A DNA stretch of 8,242 nt from Deltaproteobacteria bacterium (GCA_016934695.1 JAFGSH010000175.1:1-8242); one strand, 5' to 3'. Positions 1 through 7,934 are shown, numbered from the stretch's first letter. The notes: a model not told the origin generated them from the letters alone. A program made the numbers and translations.

Positions 1-234
1 ACCTCGGCGCTGGATCCCATCTCGACGGCGAAGATCGAAGAACTGGCCGAAGAGTTGAAAAAGATGTACACGATCATCATCGTGACTCACAACATGCAGC
101 AGGCCGCACGGATCTCCGACTATACGGGGTTCTTTTATCTCGGGAAACTCATCGAATACAGTCCCACGGAGAAACTCTTCACGACGCCGGCGGTCAAACA
201 GACAGAAGATTACATCACCGGGAGATTCGGCTGA
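1..234 (+). CDS. pstB: Phosphate ABC transporter ATP-binding protein PstB, C-terminal part
   Basis: This is the last 77 codons of an ABC ATPase whose 5' part lies outside the window; frame 1 is open from base 1 to the TGA at 232-234. It begins at the D-loop (TSALDPIST, directly after where Walker B should be). It continues through the switch-histidine strand [16 protein letters not shown], with the H-loop His at residue 30 of the fragment, and ends in EDYITGRFG, a tail typical of PstB. PstB is the cytoplasmic ATPase of the high-affinity PstSCAB phosphate importer and is also needed for repression signalling through PhoU. phoU follows 21 bp downstream, which fixes the identity as PstB rather than another ABC ATPase. 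Walker A, Q-loop and signature motif cannot be checked here. Confidence 0.95.
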   Translation, partial: TSALDPISTAKIEELAEELKKMYTIIIVTHNMQQAARISDYTGFFYLGKLIEYSPTEKLFTTPAVKQTEDYITGRFG

Positions 235-244
235 GGAAGGATAC

Positions 245-250
245 AGGAGG
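245..250 (+). promoter_or_regulatory. Ribosome-binding site of phoU
   Basis: A full-consensus AGGAGG lies five bases before the phoU ATG. It is the strongest Shine-Dalgarno in the phosphate cluster; phoR (GGTGA, 949-953) and phoB (GAAGAGTGA, 2714-2722) have weaker ones. Confidence 0.8.
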
Positions 251-255
251 AGAGG

Positions 256-942
256 ATGGAAGAGAAGACACACACCAGCGTACAATACGAGAAAGAACTG
301 CATGACATCAAGAAAGATCTCCTCTACGAAGGGGCTCTCGTCGAACAGGCGATACACCGCGCCGTGCGCTCGCTTCTGGAGAGGGACTCGGACCTGGCAC
401 GCGCCGTCATCGCCGACGACGACCAGATCAACGCCCTCGACGAGAAGATCGAAGGGGCCTGCATCCGCCTCCTCGCCCTCAGGCAGCCCGCCGCGAAGGA
501 CCTGCGGTTCATCACCACCACGATCAAGGTCAACGGCCATCTGGAGCGGATCGGGGATCTCGCTGTCAACATCGCCAAACGGGCCGTGGATCTGAATGAG
601 GTGCCCCCCGTCAAGCCCTACGTCGATCTCCCGCGGATGGCAGACATCACGCGTGAGATGGTGAGGGAAAGCCTCGACTCTCTGGTCAACGAGGATTGCG
701 ACCGGGCCCACGCGGTGAGAGAAAAGGACGAGGTGGTGGATAACCTCAACGAACAGATATTCAGGGAACTGCTCACCTTCATGATCGAGGACCCCAGGAC
801 CATTCATCGGGCCCTCCTGATCACCCAGATATCGAAAAACCTGGAGAGGATCTCCGACCACGCGGAAAGCATCGCCAAGATGGTGATCTACATGGTTACG
901 GGGAAGAACGTACGACACCGAAGCCCCGGCGAGGGGCTCTGA
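256..942 (+). CDS. phoU: Phosphate signalling modulator PhoU
   Basis: This 228-residue protein is of normal PhoU length and all helical, with two homologous three-helix bundles. Each bundle carries the family's acidic metal-binding motif: E97-R-I-G-D101 followed by LAVNIAKR, and E197-R-I-S-D201 followed by HAESIAKM. The first bundle also has the typical LRQPAAKDLRFI stretch. In the family, PhoU is a peripheral cytoplasmic protein that links the Pst transporter to the PhoR kinase and keeps the Pho regulon off when phosphate is plentiful. The ATG at 256 is preceded by a perfect AGGAGG (245-250) five bases upstream, so the start is well supported. It lies between pstB and phoR with short gaps and is almost certainly in the same transcript. 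The C-terminal tail (NVRHRSPGEGL) is polar and nothing is missing. Confidence 0.97.
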   Translation: MEEKTHTSVQYEKELHDIKKDLLYEGALVEQAIHRAVRSLLERDSDLARAVIADDDQINALDEKIEGACIRLLALRQPAAKDLRFITTTIKVNGHLERIGDLAVNIAKRAVDLNEVPPVKPYVDLPRMADITREMVRESLDSLVNEDCDRAHAVREKDEVVDNLNEQIFRELLTFMIEDPRTIHRALLITQISKNLERISDHAESIAKMVIYMVTGKNVRHRSPGEGL

Positions 943-957
943 TCGGCCGGTGAATCC

Positions 958-2715
958 ATGAAAAATAACTTATTTTACAAGATCTTCGGAACGTATATCA
1001 TCATAACCCTGGTGGTGATGGTGGCCGTGGGTGTATACGCGACCAGGCAGATCAAGGTCAGGCTCATGGAGCGGATCGAAGGAGAGCTCACCTCCTACGC
1101 CCGGATAATCTCTCTGGGCTTCTCGGAATCCGAGGTCAAGGACACCATAGAGAGATTATCCACTCTCTCCGATACCCGGATCACATGGATCGATGCGGGG
1201 GGAGTCGCCCTCGCCGATTCGAGGGAAGAGGCCTCCAACATGGACAACCACCTGAACCGCCCGGAGATCCAGGAGGCGCGCGTCAGGGGCCAGGGCAGAT
1301 CGGTGCGGTTCAGCACGACCCTCGGAATCGACACCTTATACCTCGCGCTCCCCGTCAGAGAGGGCCCCGATATACGGGGATACATACGGCTGGCACGGCC
1401 TCTTGTCGAGGTCAGGCAATCCGCACGGGATATCAACATCCTGGTCCTGCAGTCATTCCTCATCGTCGGAGCCCTGTCGTTTCTGATCGCCTTTATCTTT
1501 ACGTCCCGGCTGGTATCCCCCATCCAGGAGATGGAGCAGTTCACCAAACGCCTGCGGAACGGAGAGGAGACGGGAAGCCTGATGATCGCTTCGGGAGACG
1601 AGACGGGGCGACTGGCCCGGAACATCAATTACCTGGTAGCGGAGCTGAAGGAGAAGATCCAGTTTGCCGATGAGGAGAAGGGAAAGCTGGAGGCGGTCTT
1701 TTCCAGCATGGAAGACGGTATCCTGGTGCTCGATACCGAAGGAAGGATAGAGGCAACGAACGACGCCGCCTGCAAGATTTTCGATCTCGACCTCGAAGGA
1801 ATGATCGGCAAGACCCCCCTCGAGGCGTTCAGGAACATCTCCCTCCAACAGGCCCTCGACCGGTTCAAAGAGAGCAGTATTGCTCTCTCCCGGGAGATCG
1901 AACAGGGACCGAGGGTCCTGGATGTCATCATCTCACCCGTCCAGGGACTCCCCCCGGGGGAAGAGAAGACGATGATCGTCCTGCGCGATGTGACCCGCCT
2001 CAAACGGTTGGAACAGATCCGCGCCGACTTCGTGGCGAACGTAACCCACGAGATCAAGACGCCCCTGACTGCCATCCTCGGCTTCATTGAGACGCTCCGG
2101 GAGGGGGCCATCGACGAGAAGGAGACGGCGAAGGGCTTCCTCAAAACCATCCAGAGCCATGCCGAACGGCTCAATCGCCTGGTGGATGACCTGCTGGTCA
2201 TCTCCGACGCCGAGCTGGGAGAGATGCGTTTTTCCTTCGAATCCGTTTCTCTCGACGACATCATCGAGGATGTTCTGTCCGTCATTGAACCGGAGGCATT
2301 AAAAAAGGATATCCGCATAGAAAACGACATGCCGAGCGACCTCCCATCGATCCGGGGCGATCGGGACCGTCTGCACCAGATCGTCCTGAACGTCCTCGAT
2401 AACGCCGTCAAATTCACACCCGAGGCGGGAACAATCTTGATAGAAGGGATCGACGGAAAAGACGGCACGATCTCCGTCAGGGTCAGCGATACAGGGATCG
2501 GCATCCCGAGAGAGGAGATCCCCCGCCTGGGTGAGCGCTTCTACCGGGTTGACAAGACCCGATCCCGGGAGCTGGGGGGAACCGGCCTGGGCCTGTCGAT
2601 CGTCAGGCACCTGATGGCGGCCCACAACGGCAGGATGACGATCGAGAGCCGGGTGGGGAGAGGAACGACGGTTTCCCTGTCCTTCCCCGTTTTTATCGAA
2701 GATATCACCGCATGA
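958..2715 (+). CDS. phoR: Phosphate regulon sensor histidine kinase PhoR, with extracytoplasmic domain
   Basis: This 585-residue membrane sensor kinase should phosphorylate PhoB when phosphate is scarce. Domains in order: TM1 about residues 9-28; extracytoplasmic sensor about 30-160 with the PhoR-type motif MDNHLNRPEI (95-104); TM2 about 161-185; HAMP about 183-236; PAS about 240-350 (LEAVFSSMEDGILVLDTEGR); HisKA with phospho-acceptor H364 in NVTHEIKTPLTAI; HATPase_c with N-box N482 (LNVLDNAVKF), G1 DTGIGIP (511-517) and G2 GGTGLGL (540-546). All catalytic motifs are intact. The architecture is that of Bacillus-type PhoR rather than the short E. coli PhoR, which lacks a sizeable outer domain. 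The ATG at 958 has GGTGA four bases upstream and lies 15 bp after phoU; phoB follows after 13 bp. The annotation as PhoR rests on both family motifs and the pst-phoU context. Confidence 0.95.
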   Translation: MKNNLFYKIFGTYIIITLVVMVAVGVYATRQIKVRLMERIEGELTSYARIISLGFSESEVKDTIERLSTLSDTRITWIDAGGVALADSREEASNMDNHLNRPEIQEARVRGQGRSVRFSTTLGIDTLYLALPVREGPDIRGYIRLARPLVEVRQSARDINILVLQSFLIVGALSFLIAFIFTSRLVSPIQEMEQFTKRLRNGEETGSLMIASGDETGRLARNINYLVAELKEKIQFADEEKGKLEAVFSSMEDGILVLDTEGRIEATNDAACKIFDLDLEGMIGKTPLEAFRNISLQQALDRFKESSIALSREIEQGPRVLDVIISPVQGLPPGEEKTMIVLRDVTRLKRLEQIRADFVANVTHEIKTPLTAILGFIETLREGAIDEKETAKGFLKTIQSHAERLNRLVDDLLVISDAELGEMRFSFESVSLDDIIEDVLSVIEPEALKKDIRIENDMPSDLPSIRGDRDRLHQIVLNVLDNAVKFTPEAGTILIEGIDGKDGTISVRVSDTGIGIPREEIPRLGERFYRVDKTRSRELGGTGLGLSIVRHLMAAHNGRMTIESRVGRGTTVSLSFPVFIEDITA

Positions 2716-2728
2716 AGAGTGAACGCGT

Positions 2729-3430
2729 ATGTCTGAGAAAATCCTAGTCGTAGACGATGAAAAAGATCTGGTGGAGTTGATCGCCTACAACCTCGAGAAG
2801 GACGGGTTCGATATTCTCAAGGCTTACGACGGCGAGACGGCCCTGAGGCAGATCAGGGCCCACAATCCGCACCTGCTGATCCTCGACCTGATGCTCCCCG
2901 GCATCCAGGGAATAGAGGTCTGCAAACGGATACGTAGCGATCCGAAACAGGCCTCCCTCCCCATCATCATGCTCACGGCAAAGGGGGCGGAGGTGGACAG
3001 GGTCCTGGGGCTCGAGGTGGGGGCGGACGACTACGTGACGAAACCCTTCAGCGTGAAGGAACTGACGGCCCGCGTGCGCTCCCTTCTCCGGAGAGCGGCA
3101 ATGCGTCAAGAGACCGATGCAGAAAGCACCTTCGATTACAAGGATCTCCATATAAACTATGTTTCTCACCTGGTGGCGGTCAAAGACAGGCAGATCGACC
3201 TGAGTCCCACCGAGTTCAGGCTCCTGAAATTCCTTGCCCTGAACCCGGGAAGGGTCTATACAAGGGACCAACTTCTGGACTGGGTATGGGGAGAGGAGAC
3301 CTTCGTGGAACCGAGGACCGTCGATGTCCACATCAAGCGGCTCAGGGCGCAGATAGAGGAGAGAAAGACACACCCGCAGTACATTCTCACCGTCCGGGGG
3401 TTCGGATACAAGTTTGCCGATATCGAATAG
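2729..3430 (+). CDS. phoB: Phosphate regulon response regulator PhoB (OmpR/PhoB family)
   Basis: This 233-residue two-domain response regulator is of standard length. The receiver domain (about 1-120) has acidic pocket D9-D10, phospho-acceptor D53 (LLILDLMLPG), switch T83 and conserved K105 (VTKPFS). After a linker, a winged-helix DNA-binding domain (about 140-233) shows LSPTEFRLLKFLALNPGRV, the recognition-helix region VEPRTVDVHIKRLRAQI and the wing ILTVRGFGYKF, all typical of PhoB. In the family, the phosphorylated dimer binds Pho boxes and activates phosphate-starvation genes. It follows phoR by 13 bp, so the two should be co-transcribed and form the cognate pair. The start has only a weak Shine-Dalgarno (GAAGAGTGA), suggesting translation coupled to phoR. 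No Pho box was recognised within the window; the operon promoter should lie upstream of it. Confidence 0.96.
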   Translation: MSEKILVVDDEKDLVELIAYNLEKDGFDILKAYDGETALRQIRAHNPHLLILDLMLPGIQGIEVCKRIRSDPKQASLPIIMLTAKGAEVDRVLGLEVGADDYVTKPFSVKELTARVRSLLRRAAMRQETDAESTFDYKDLHINYVSHLVAVKDRQIDLSPTEFRLLKFLALNPGRVYTRDQLLDWVWGEETFVEPRTVDVHIKRLRAQIEERKTHPQYILTVRGFGYKFADIE

Positions 3431-3519
3431 ACAGGCCCGCCGCACGCAGCGGGGCATGAGATCTCAGCAAGACCACAACTGAAAATCCCTCCCCTGTCGG
3501 TTTTTCGAAAAGGCGCTCC

Positions 3520-4692
3520 ATGTCCATCTTCACACACAACAGTACCATCCTCGTCACCTGTTCGAAGGGGATCCCCCCCTTTCTGAGAGAAGAGATCGCA
3601 GCCCTGGGACTGCCCGTGCGATCCGAGCGTCCCGCGGGGATCGAGACAAGCGGCACCCTCGAAGACGCCATGAGAATCAACCTCTCGGTGCGCACCGGCC
3701 AGCATGTCCTCTATCTCCTCCGGAGATTCACCGCGAGAACCCCCGACGAACTCTACAAAAAGACGGCCCAGATCCCGTGGGAGGACTACATCCCCCGAAA
3801 CGGGTACCTCTGCGTGACCTCAGCCGTCGATACCCCCTCGGTAAAGGACACCCGATTCGCCAACCTCAGGGCGAAGGACGCCATCGTCGACCGGTTTTAT
3901 GCGAAACTCGGCTCCCGCCCCGACTCGGGTCCGCAGAGAGACCGGTCGGTCATATTCATCTACTGGAGCGCCGACCGGTGCAGCATCTATCTGGACACCT
4001 CCGGCGAGCCGCTCTCACGACGGGGATACCGGAAGATTCCCCTGGCCGCCCCGATGCAGGAGACCCTCGCGGCGGCCGTGGTCCTTGCCTCCCGATGGAA
4101 GAGCGAAGAGAACTTCGTCAACCCCATGTGCGGGAGCGGGACTCTCGCCATAGAGGCGGCCCTCATCGCCGCCGGGAGAGACCCGGGGTCCATGCGCAGC
4201 AACTACGGGTTCATGCACATAGAGGGCTTCAGCAGGCCCCTCTGGAGAAAAATGAAGGGGCTGGCGGAGAAAAGAAAAAAACCGCTCCCCGGACGGATCA
4301 TCGCCACGGACAGAGACCGGCGGGCGGTCGAGGCGGCCCGGAGCAACGCGGCGGCAGCCGGGGTGAGCCACCTCATCGAGTTCGATGTCTGCGACTTTGC
4401 CGAAACCACGGTTCCGGAGGGGACGGGCGCGGTCATCCTGAACCCCGAGTACGGAGAGCGGATGGGAGAGATTCGGGAGCTGGAGGATACCTACCGGAGG
4501 ATCGGGGACTACTTCAAGCAGAGGTGCGCCGGGTACCGCGGGTATATCTTCACGGGAAACAGGGACCTGGCCAAGCAGGTGGGGCTGAAGGCGAAGACAC
4601 GGACCCCTTTCTACAACAGCAATATCGAATGCCGCCTCTTCGGGTACGACCTGTACGGCGGCTCAAGGAAGAGATCCAAGCAGGAGCCCTGA
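3520..4692 (+). CDS. THUMP-domain class I SAM-dependent RNA methyltransferase (RlmL N-half type)
   Basis: This 390-residue protein resembles the N-terminal (RlmL, 23S rRNA m2G2445) half of the fused E. coli RlmKL, or Bacillus YpsC. Residues about 45-160 form the ferredoxin-like/THUMP RNA-binding region, ending in LDTSGEPLSRRGYRKI, a junction typical of this family. The Rossmann methyltransferase domain follows: SAM-binding NPMCGSGTLAIEAALIA (201-217), motif II ATDRDRRAVEAARSNA (acidic D264), and motif IV NPEYGERMGE (from N308). The end contains YRGYIFTGN and FYNSNIECRLFGYDLY, again diagnostic. The family usually has NPPY at motif IV, so the Glu at 310 is unusual. The predicted role is N2-guanine methylation of 23S rRNA; the exact target is inferred. 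The ATG at 3520 has AAAAGG six bases upstream. It lies 89 bp after phoB, so co-transcription with the pho genes is uncertain. Confidence 0.9.
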   Translation: MSIFTHNSTILVTCSKGIPPFLREEIAALGLPVRSERPAGIETSGTLEDAMRINLSVRTGQHVLYLLRRFTARTPDELYKKTAQIPWEDYIPRNGYLCVTSAVDTPSVKDTRFANLRAKDAIVDRFYAKLGSRPDSGPQRDRSVIFIYWSADRCSIYLDTSGEPLSRRGYRKIPLAAPMQETLAAAVVLASRWKSEENFVNPMCGSGTLAIEAALIAAGRDPGSMRSNYGFMHIEGFSRPLWRKMKGLAEKRKKPLPGRIIATDRDRRAVEAARSNAAAAGVSHLIEFDVCDFAETTVPEGTGAVILNPEYGERMGEIRELEDTYRRIGDYFKQRCAGYRGYIFTGNRDLAKQVGLKAKTRTPFYNSNIECRLFGYDLYGGSRKRSKQEP

Positions 4693-4710
4693 ATATCTGA
4701 ACGATTTCTT

Positions 4711-4749
4711 GAAACAACAGTAGCATTTCGACAAGCTACGTGGTATTAA
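4711..4749 (+). promoter_or_regulatory. Duplicated leader element upstream of the hybrid kinase (candidate promoter/operator)
   Basis: This 39-base block matches the block at 7935-7973 without gaps at 31 positions. It starts with an identical GAAACAACAGT, has the half-dyad GAAA (4711-4714) / TTTC (4726-4729), and ends with an identical CGTGGTATTAA (4739-4749). TGGTATTAA fits an extended -10 pattern (TG, one base, then a TATAAT-like hexamer at 4744-4749); no clear -35 is seen. The conservation relative to the second copy is seen in the sequence; the promoter role is inferred. Confidence 0.4.
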
Positions 4750-4789
4750 CAGGGTGTTGCCGTCCGGGAACCCGTTGATTCCTTTCAGC

Positions 4790-4795
4790 AGGAGG
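4790..4795 (+). promoter_or_regulatory. Ribosome-binding site of the hybrid kinase ORF
   Basis: AGGAGG lies five bases before the ATG at 4801. It decides the start: the only later in-frame ATG before the signal peptide, at 4891, has just a poorly spaced GAGG. The site corresponds to the AGGAG at 8004-8008 in front of the CoA-transferase gene, so it is part of the duplicated leader. Confidence 0.75.
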
Positions 4796-4800
4796 GGGTC

Positions 4801-7800
4801 ATGCCCTATACGGTTTCACCCCAGCGGGAAGACACGAGGGCCTCATCAGAGGGCGTCTCGGGTCAGATACAGCCGAGGCTGAATATCTTCATGGGAACCG
4901 GCACGACCGCCCGCCCCTCCGGATGTTCCCCCGCACGCAACCCGCGATCCGGCGGGAGGAACCTGTTACGGGCAGCGCTGAACCCCCTGGTCATCCTTTT
5001 GCTGGTTGTCGCCGTATCTTCGGTCTCCGCTCCGTTTACGCACGCCGAGGAGATTCCCGTCGTGAAGCTTACGGTCGAGGAACGAGTCTGGCTTGACCTG
5101 AATCCTGAAAAACTCACACTCCTTTTCAATGTGGAATTCCCGCCCATCGAGTTTTCCTCGGCTTCGGGAACCTTTGCCGGGATGGGCGCGGATATCATCG
5201 CCGAGGTCGAGAAGCGGCTCGGCATCGCCTTCATCAAAAAACCCTCCGATGACTGGAACGAGCATCTGTCCGCACTGGAGAGCGGGGCATGCGCCGTCGC
5301 GCCGACCATCGTGGCCACCCCCGAACGGGAACGCTACGCCTTTTTCACAACTCCCTACGCCACGGTCCCCGTCGTTATTATTACGGACAATACTCCCCGG
5401 GGTCACCTGACTCTGGACGACCTTGCCGGGGCCCGTGTCGCCGTCGTCTCAGGGTACGCAACCGAGGCATATGTGCGGAATATGGCCCGTGACCGGTTCG
5501 AGGTAGTGACCGTGTCGAACGTCGCCAGGGGATTGCGCAGCGTATCGTTCGGCCAGGTGGATGCCTTTGTGGAGAATCTCGCCGTGGCCGCCCACTGCAT
5601 CGAAAAAGAGGGGATCTCCAATCTGCGTGTGGCCGGGGACACAAGCTACTCCTTCGCATGGAGCATCGGTGTGAGCCGGAAGTGTCCTCTGCTGTACAGT
5701 GCGATCCAGAAGGCCCTCGACGCGATCCCGGAAAACGAGATCGATGCCGTCCGCAAGCGATGGATACCCCTGGACGTAAGCAGCTGGCTGTCCCCGGAGA
5801 CCCGCCGCCTCTTTCAAGTGATCGGCATACTTATGGTCCTGCTGCTCACCGGCCTGGCGGTTATCAGTTACTTTCTCAGACGCAGCCTGAAGGAAAAAGT
5901 CGACAGCCTGAAGGCGGCCCAACAAGACTTTCTCGACCAGTCCGAGCTCCTGCAACTGGCCATGGAGGTGACCCAGGCGGGTGCCTGGGACTATCGACCG
6001 GCGACGCAGACGGTCTATGTAAGCGAACAATGGCACGCCATGCTCGGCTATGCGCCCAGAGACGAGCAGGCCCCCCTGGCGGAGATAAGAAATTACATAC
6101 ACCCCAAGGACGTAGCGGAGGCTGATCGGTTATTCAAGGACTACCTTTCCGGCGGCGGCGCGGGAGAACTGGAGGCCGAGTACCGTCTGCGCCGGGCGGA
6201 CGGCGCCTGGTGCTGGGTGTTTTCCAAGGGAAAAGCCGTTGAGTGGGACGGGAGCGGGATGCCGTCGCGCGTCATTGGATTGGATATGAATATCCAGACA
6301 CTCAAAGAAGCCCGGCAACAGATGCACCAGAGTGAAGCGCGCTTCCGGACGCTCTTCATGAACGCCCCCATCCCGCTCGTCAATCTAACCCTGGACGGGA
6401 AAGTGATAGCGATCAACGACCGCCTGAGCCGGATTCTTGGATACACACTGGAAGATATACCGGATCTCGATCACTGGTGGAAGACGATCTACCCCGACCC
6501 TGCATACAGGAGGCGGGTTCAATCAATATGGGAGAGGAGTCTCGGCAGGGTAACGGCCGATGACTCCTCGATGGGACACGGAGAATACCTTGTAACGTGT
6601 AAAGACCGCACCGTATTGGCCATGATCATCGGCGCGAACGTGGTAGGGAACACGATACTGGTAAGCTTCTTCGATATCACCGGGCGCAAGCAGGCGGAAG
6701 AGGCCAGGGAGAGGCTGCAGAGACAGCTGCATCAGTCGCAGCAGCTCGAAGCGGTCGGCATCCTCGCCGGAGGCGTCGCCCACGATTTCAACAACATGCT
6801 GGGGGCGATCATGGGGTATACCGAGCTTACGATGAGCACCATGGACTCCTCGAATCCATTTCGCAAGAATCTGTACAAGATTCTCGACGTGGCCCAGCGC
6901 TCCGTCAACCTCACCCGCCAGCTGCTGGCCTTTGCCCGCAAACAGACCATCGAGCCGGTTGTATTCGATCTCAACGAAACGGTTGAGGCCATACTGAAGA
7001 TGATACGCCGGCTCATCGGGGAAAATATCGAACTGGCCTGGCTGCCGGGGCCGGGAGCCTGCACGGTCAGGATGGACCCCTCTCAACTCGATCAGATTCT
7101 GGTCAATCTATGCGTCAACGCACGGGATGCCATCGTCGATTTCGGGAGGGTCACTATTGAAACAGACACCGTCTCTTTCGACGAGGCTTACTGCGAGTTC
7201 CATCCCAGGTTCGCCCCGGGAGAGTACGTGCTCCTTGCCGTCAGTGACGATGGCTGCGGCATGGGCAAAGAGACCCTGAACCATATCTTTGAACCGTTTT
7301 TTACAACCAAGGGCGCGGGACAGGGGACCGGTATGGGGTTGGCCACCGTATACGGCATCGTCAAGCAGAACAACGGTGTTATCAACGTGTACAGCGAATT
7401 GGGGAAAGGAACCACCTTTAGAATCTACATTCCGCTCCATACCGGCGAAGAGGCGGCGGCAGGGGCAAGACGCATCGAGGAGATCCCCCGAAGCCGCGGG
7501 GAAACCATCCTCATCGTCGAGGATGATCCGACCGTCCTGGAAATGGGCATGATGATGCTGCAGCAGCTGGGCTACACCGTGATACCGGCGGGCACACCGA
7601 ATGAAGCAATCCGTATAGCCGAAGAAGACAGCACCGAAATTCATCTGGCTATTACCGATGTGGTGATGCCGGAGATGAACGGCCGGGATTTGACCGACCG
7701 GCTTCAGGCGATTCGATCGACGATGAAATGCCTGTTTATGTCCGGGTATACGGCCGATGTGATCGCCCACCAGGGGATAGTGGATGAAGGAATAAATTTC

Positions 7801-7860
7801 ATCCAAAAACCCTTTTCGCTCAGAGATCTAGCCGTCAAGATTCGTGAAGTACTGGGTTGA
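4801..7860 (+). CDS. Hybrid sensor histidine kinase: periplasmic solute-binding domain, two PAS, HisKA-HATPase, receiver
   Basis: This 1019-residue membrane kinase probably senses a periplasmic small molecule. Domains: an odd N-tail (1-62) whose first 36 residues copy a CoA-transferase N-terminus; signal peptide core about 63-76 with likely cleavage after THA82; family-3 solute-binding domain about 88-325 (TPERERYAFFTTPY; LDDLAGARVAVVSGYATEAY), the fold of polar amino-acid binding proteins; membrane helix about 337-359; PAS1 about 384-502; PAS2 about 513-640; HisKA with H661 in GGVAHDFNNMLGAIMGY; HATPase with N773, DDGCGMG (816-822) and GTGMGL (842-847); receiver about 900-1018 with D908/D909, phospho-acceptor D953, S981 and K1003. 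All catalytic residues are present. There is no HPt or output domain and no response regulator nearby, so the partner is unknown. The ligand is not determined. It lies 108 bp after the methyltransferase gene with its own leader. Confidence 0.92.
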   Translation: MPYTVSPQREDTRASSEGVSGQIQPRLNIFMGTGTTARPSGCSPARNPRSGGRNLLRAALNPLVILLLVVAVSSVSAPFTHAEEIPVVKLTVEERVWLDLNPEKLTLLFNVEFPPIEFSSASGTFAGMGADIIAEVEKRLGIAFIKKPSDDWNEHLSALESGACAVAPTIVATPERERYAFFTTPYATVPVVIITDNTPRGHLTLDDLAGARVAVVSGYATEAYVRNMARDRFEVVTVSNVARGLRSVSFGQVDAFVENLAVAAHCIEKEGISNLRVAGDTSYSFAWSIGVSRKCPLLYSAIQKALDAIPENEIDAVRKRWIPLDVSSWLSPETRRLFQVIGILMVLLLTGLAVISYFLRRSLKEKVDSLKAAQQDFLDQSELLQLAMEVTQAGAWDYRPATQTVYVSEQWHAMLGYAPRDEQAPLAEIRNYIHPKDVAEADRLFKDYLSGGGAGELEAEYRLRRADGAWCWVFSKGKAVEWDGSGMPSRVIGLDMNIQTLKEARQQMHQSEARFRTLFMNAPIPLVNLTLDGKVIAINDRLSRILGYTLEDIPDLDHWWKTIYPDPAYRRRVQSIWERSLGRVTADDSSMGHGEYLVTCKDRTVLAMIIGANVVGNTILVSFFDITGRKQAEEARERLQRQLHQSQQLEAVGILAGGVAHDFNNMLGAIMGYTELTMSTMDSSNPFRKNLYKILDVAQRSVNLTRQLLAFARKQTIEPVVFDLNETVEAILKMIRRLIGENIELAWLPGPGACTVRMDPSQLDQILVNLCVNARDAIVDFGRVTIETDTVSFDEAYCEFHPRFAPGEYVLLAVSDDGCGMGKETLNHIFEPFFTTKGAGQGTGMGLATVYGIVKQNNGVINVYSELGKGTTFRIYIPLHTGEEAAAGARRIEEIPRSRGETILIVEDDPTVLEMGMMMLQQLGYTVIPAGTPNEAIRIAEEDSTEIHLAITDVVMPEMNGRDLTDRLQAIRSTMKCLFMSGYTADVIAHQGIVDEGINFIQKPFSLRDLAVKIREVLG

Positions 7861-7934
7861 AACGGAGATGCACCTGAAAACCGGCATGTATGGAACGGCA
7901 TGTGAGAGACAGGGGCACCGAGTCCCGGGCCCCC

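Larger units (their letters stand above)
4711..4908 (+). repeat. Degenerate direct repeat, copy 1: leader plus first 36 codons of the kinase gene
   Basis: This segment is a diverged copy of 7935-8120. From the two start codons (4801 and 8013), 108 bases align with no gap and 76 are identical; the 39-base upstream block matches at 31. The spacing between the two blocks differs (51 versus 39 bases). Similarity becomes unconvincing after codon 36. Confidence 0.8.

Noticed and set aside
1629..2504. Long open frame (291 codons) on the - strand inside phoR; similar ones at 2744-3457, 5449-6102 and 7108-7806.
   Set aside because: They are antisense to well-recognised genes, their translations are Arg/Ser- or Pro/Gly-rich with no domain, and long antisense frames are expected in GC-rich coding DNA.
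3436..3453. Inverted repeat CCCGC / GCGGG with an 8-base loop just after phoB, a possible terminator.
   Set aside because: The stem is only five pairs and is not followed by a T-run; in GC-rich DNA this occurs readily by chance. It leaves open whether the methyltransferase gene is read through from phoB.
3502..3511. AT-rich palindrome TTTTCGAAAA before the methyltransferase start.
   Set aside because: A single short palindrome overlapping the ribosome-binding region, with no second copy or promoter context; insufficient to call an operator.
4741..4760. Possible sigma-54 promoter (TGG ... TTGC) before the kinase.
   Set aside because: The GG to GC distance is 15 bases rather than 10, and the second leader copy does not preserve a TTGC element.
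4954..4965. GGGAGG followed by CTG at 4963 as an alternative kinase start close to the signal peptide.
   Set aside because: CTG is a rare start codon and the spacing is only three bases; the ATG at 4801 with AGGAGG is better supported.
4909..4980. Possible continuation of the duplication past codon 36 (AACCTG then CGGG in both copies).
   Set aside because: It needs indels of several codons and the match is only about ten bases, so it cannot be distinguished from chance.
7882..7903. Eight-base direct repeat CGGCATGT at 7882-7889 and 7896-7903.
   Set aside because: Two short copies only, 14 bases apart, not seen in the other leader; likely chance.
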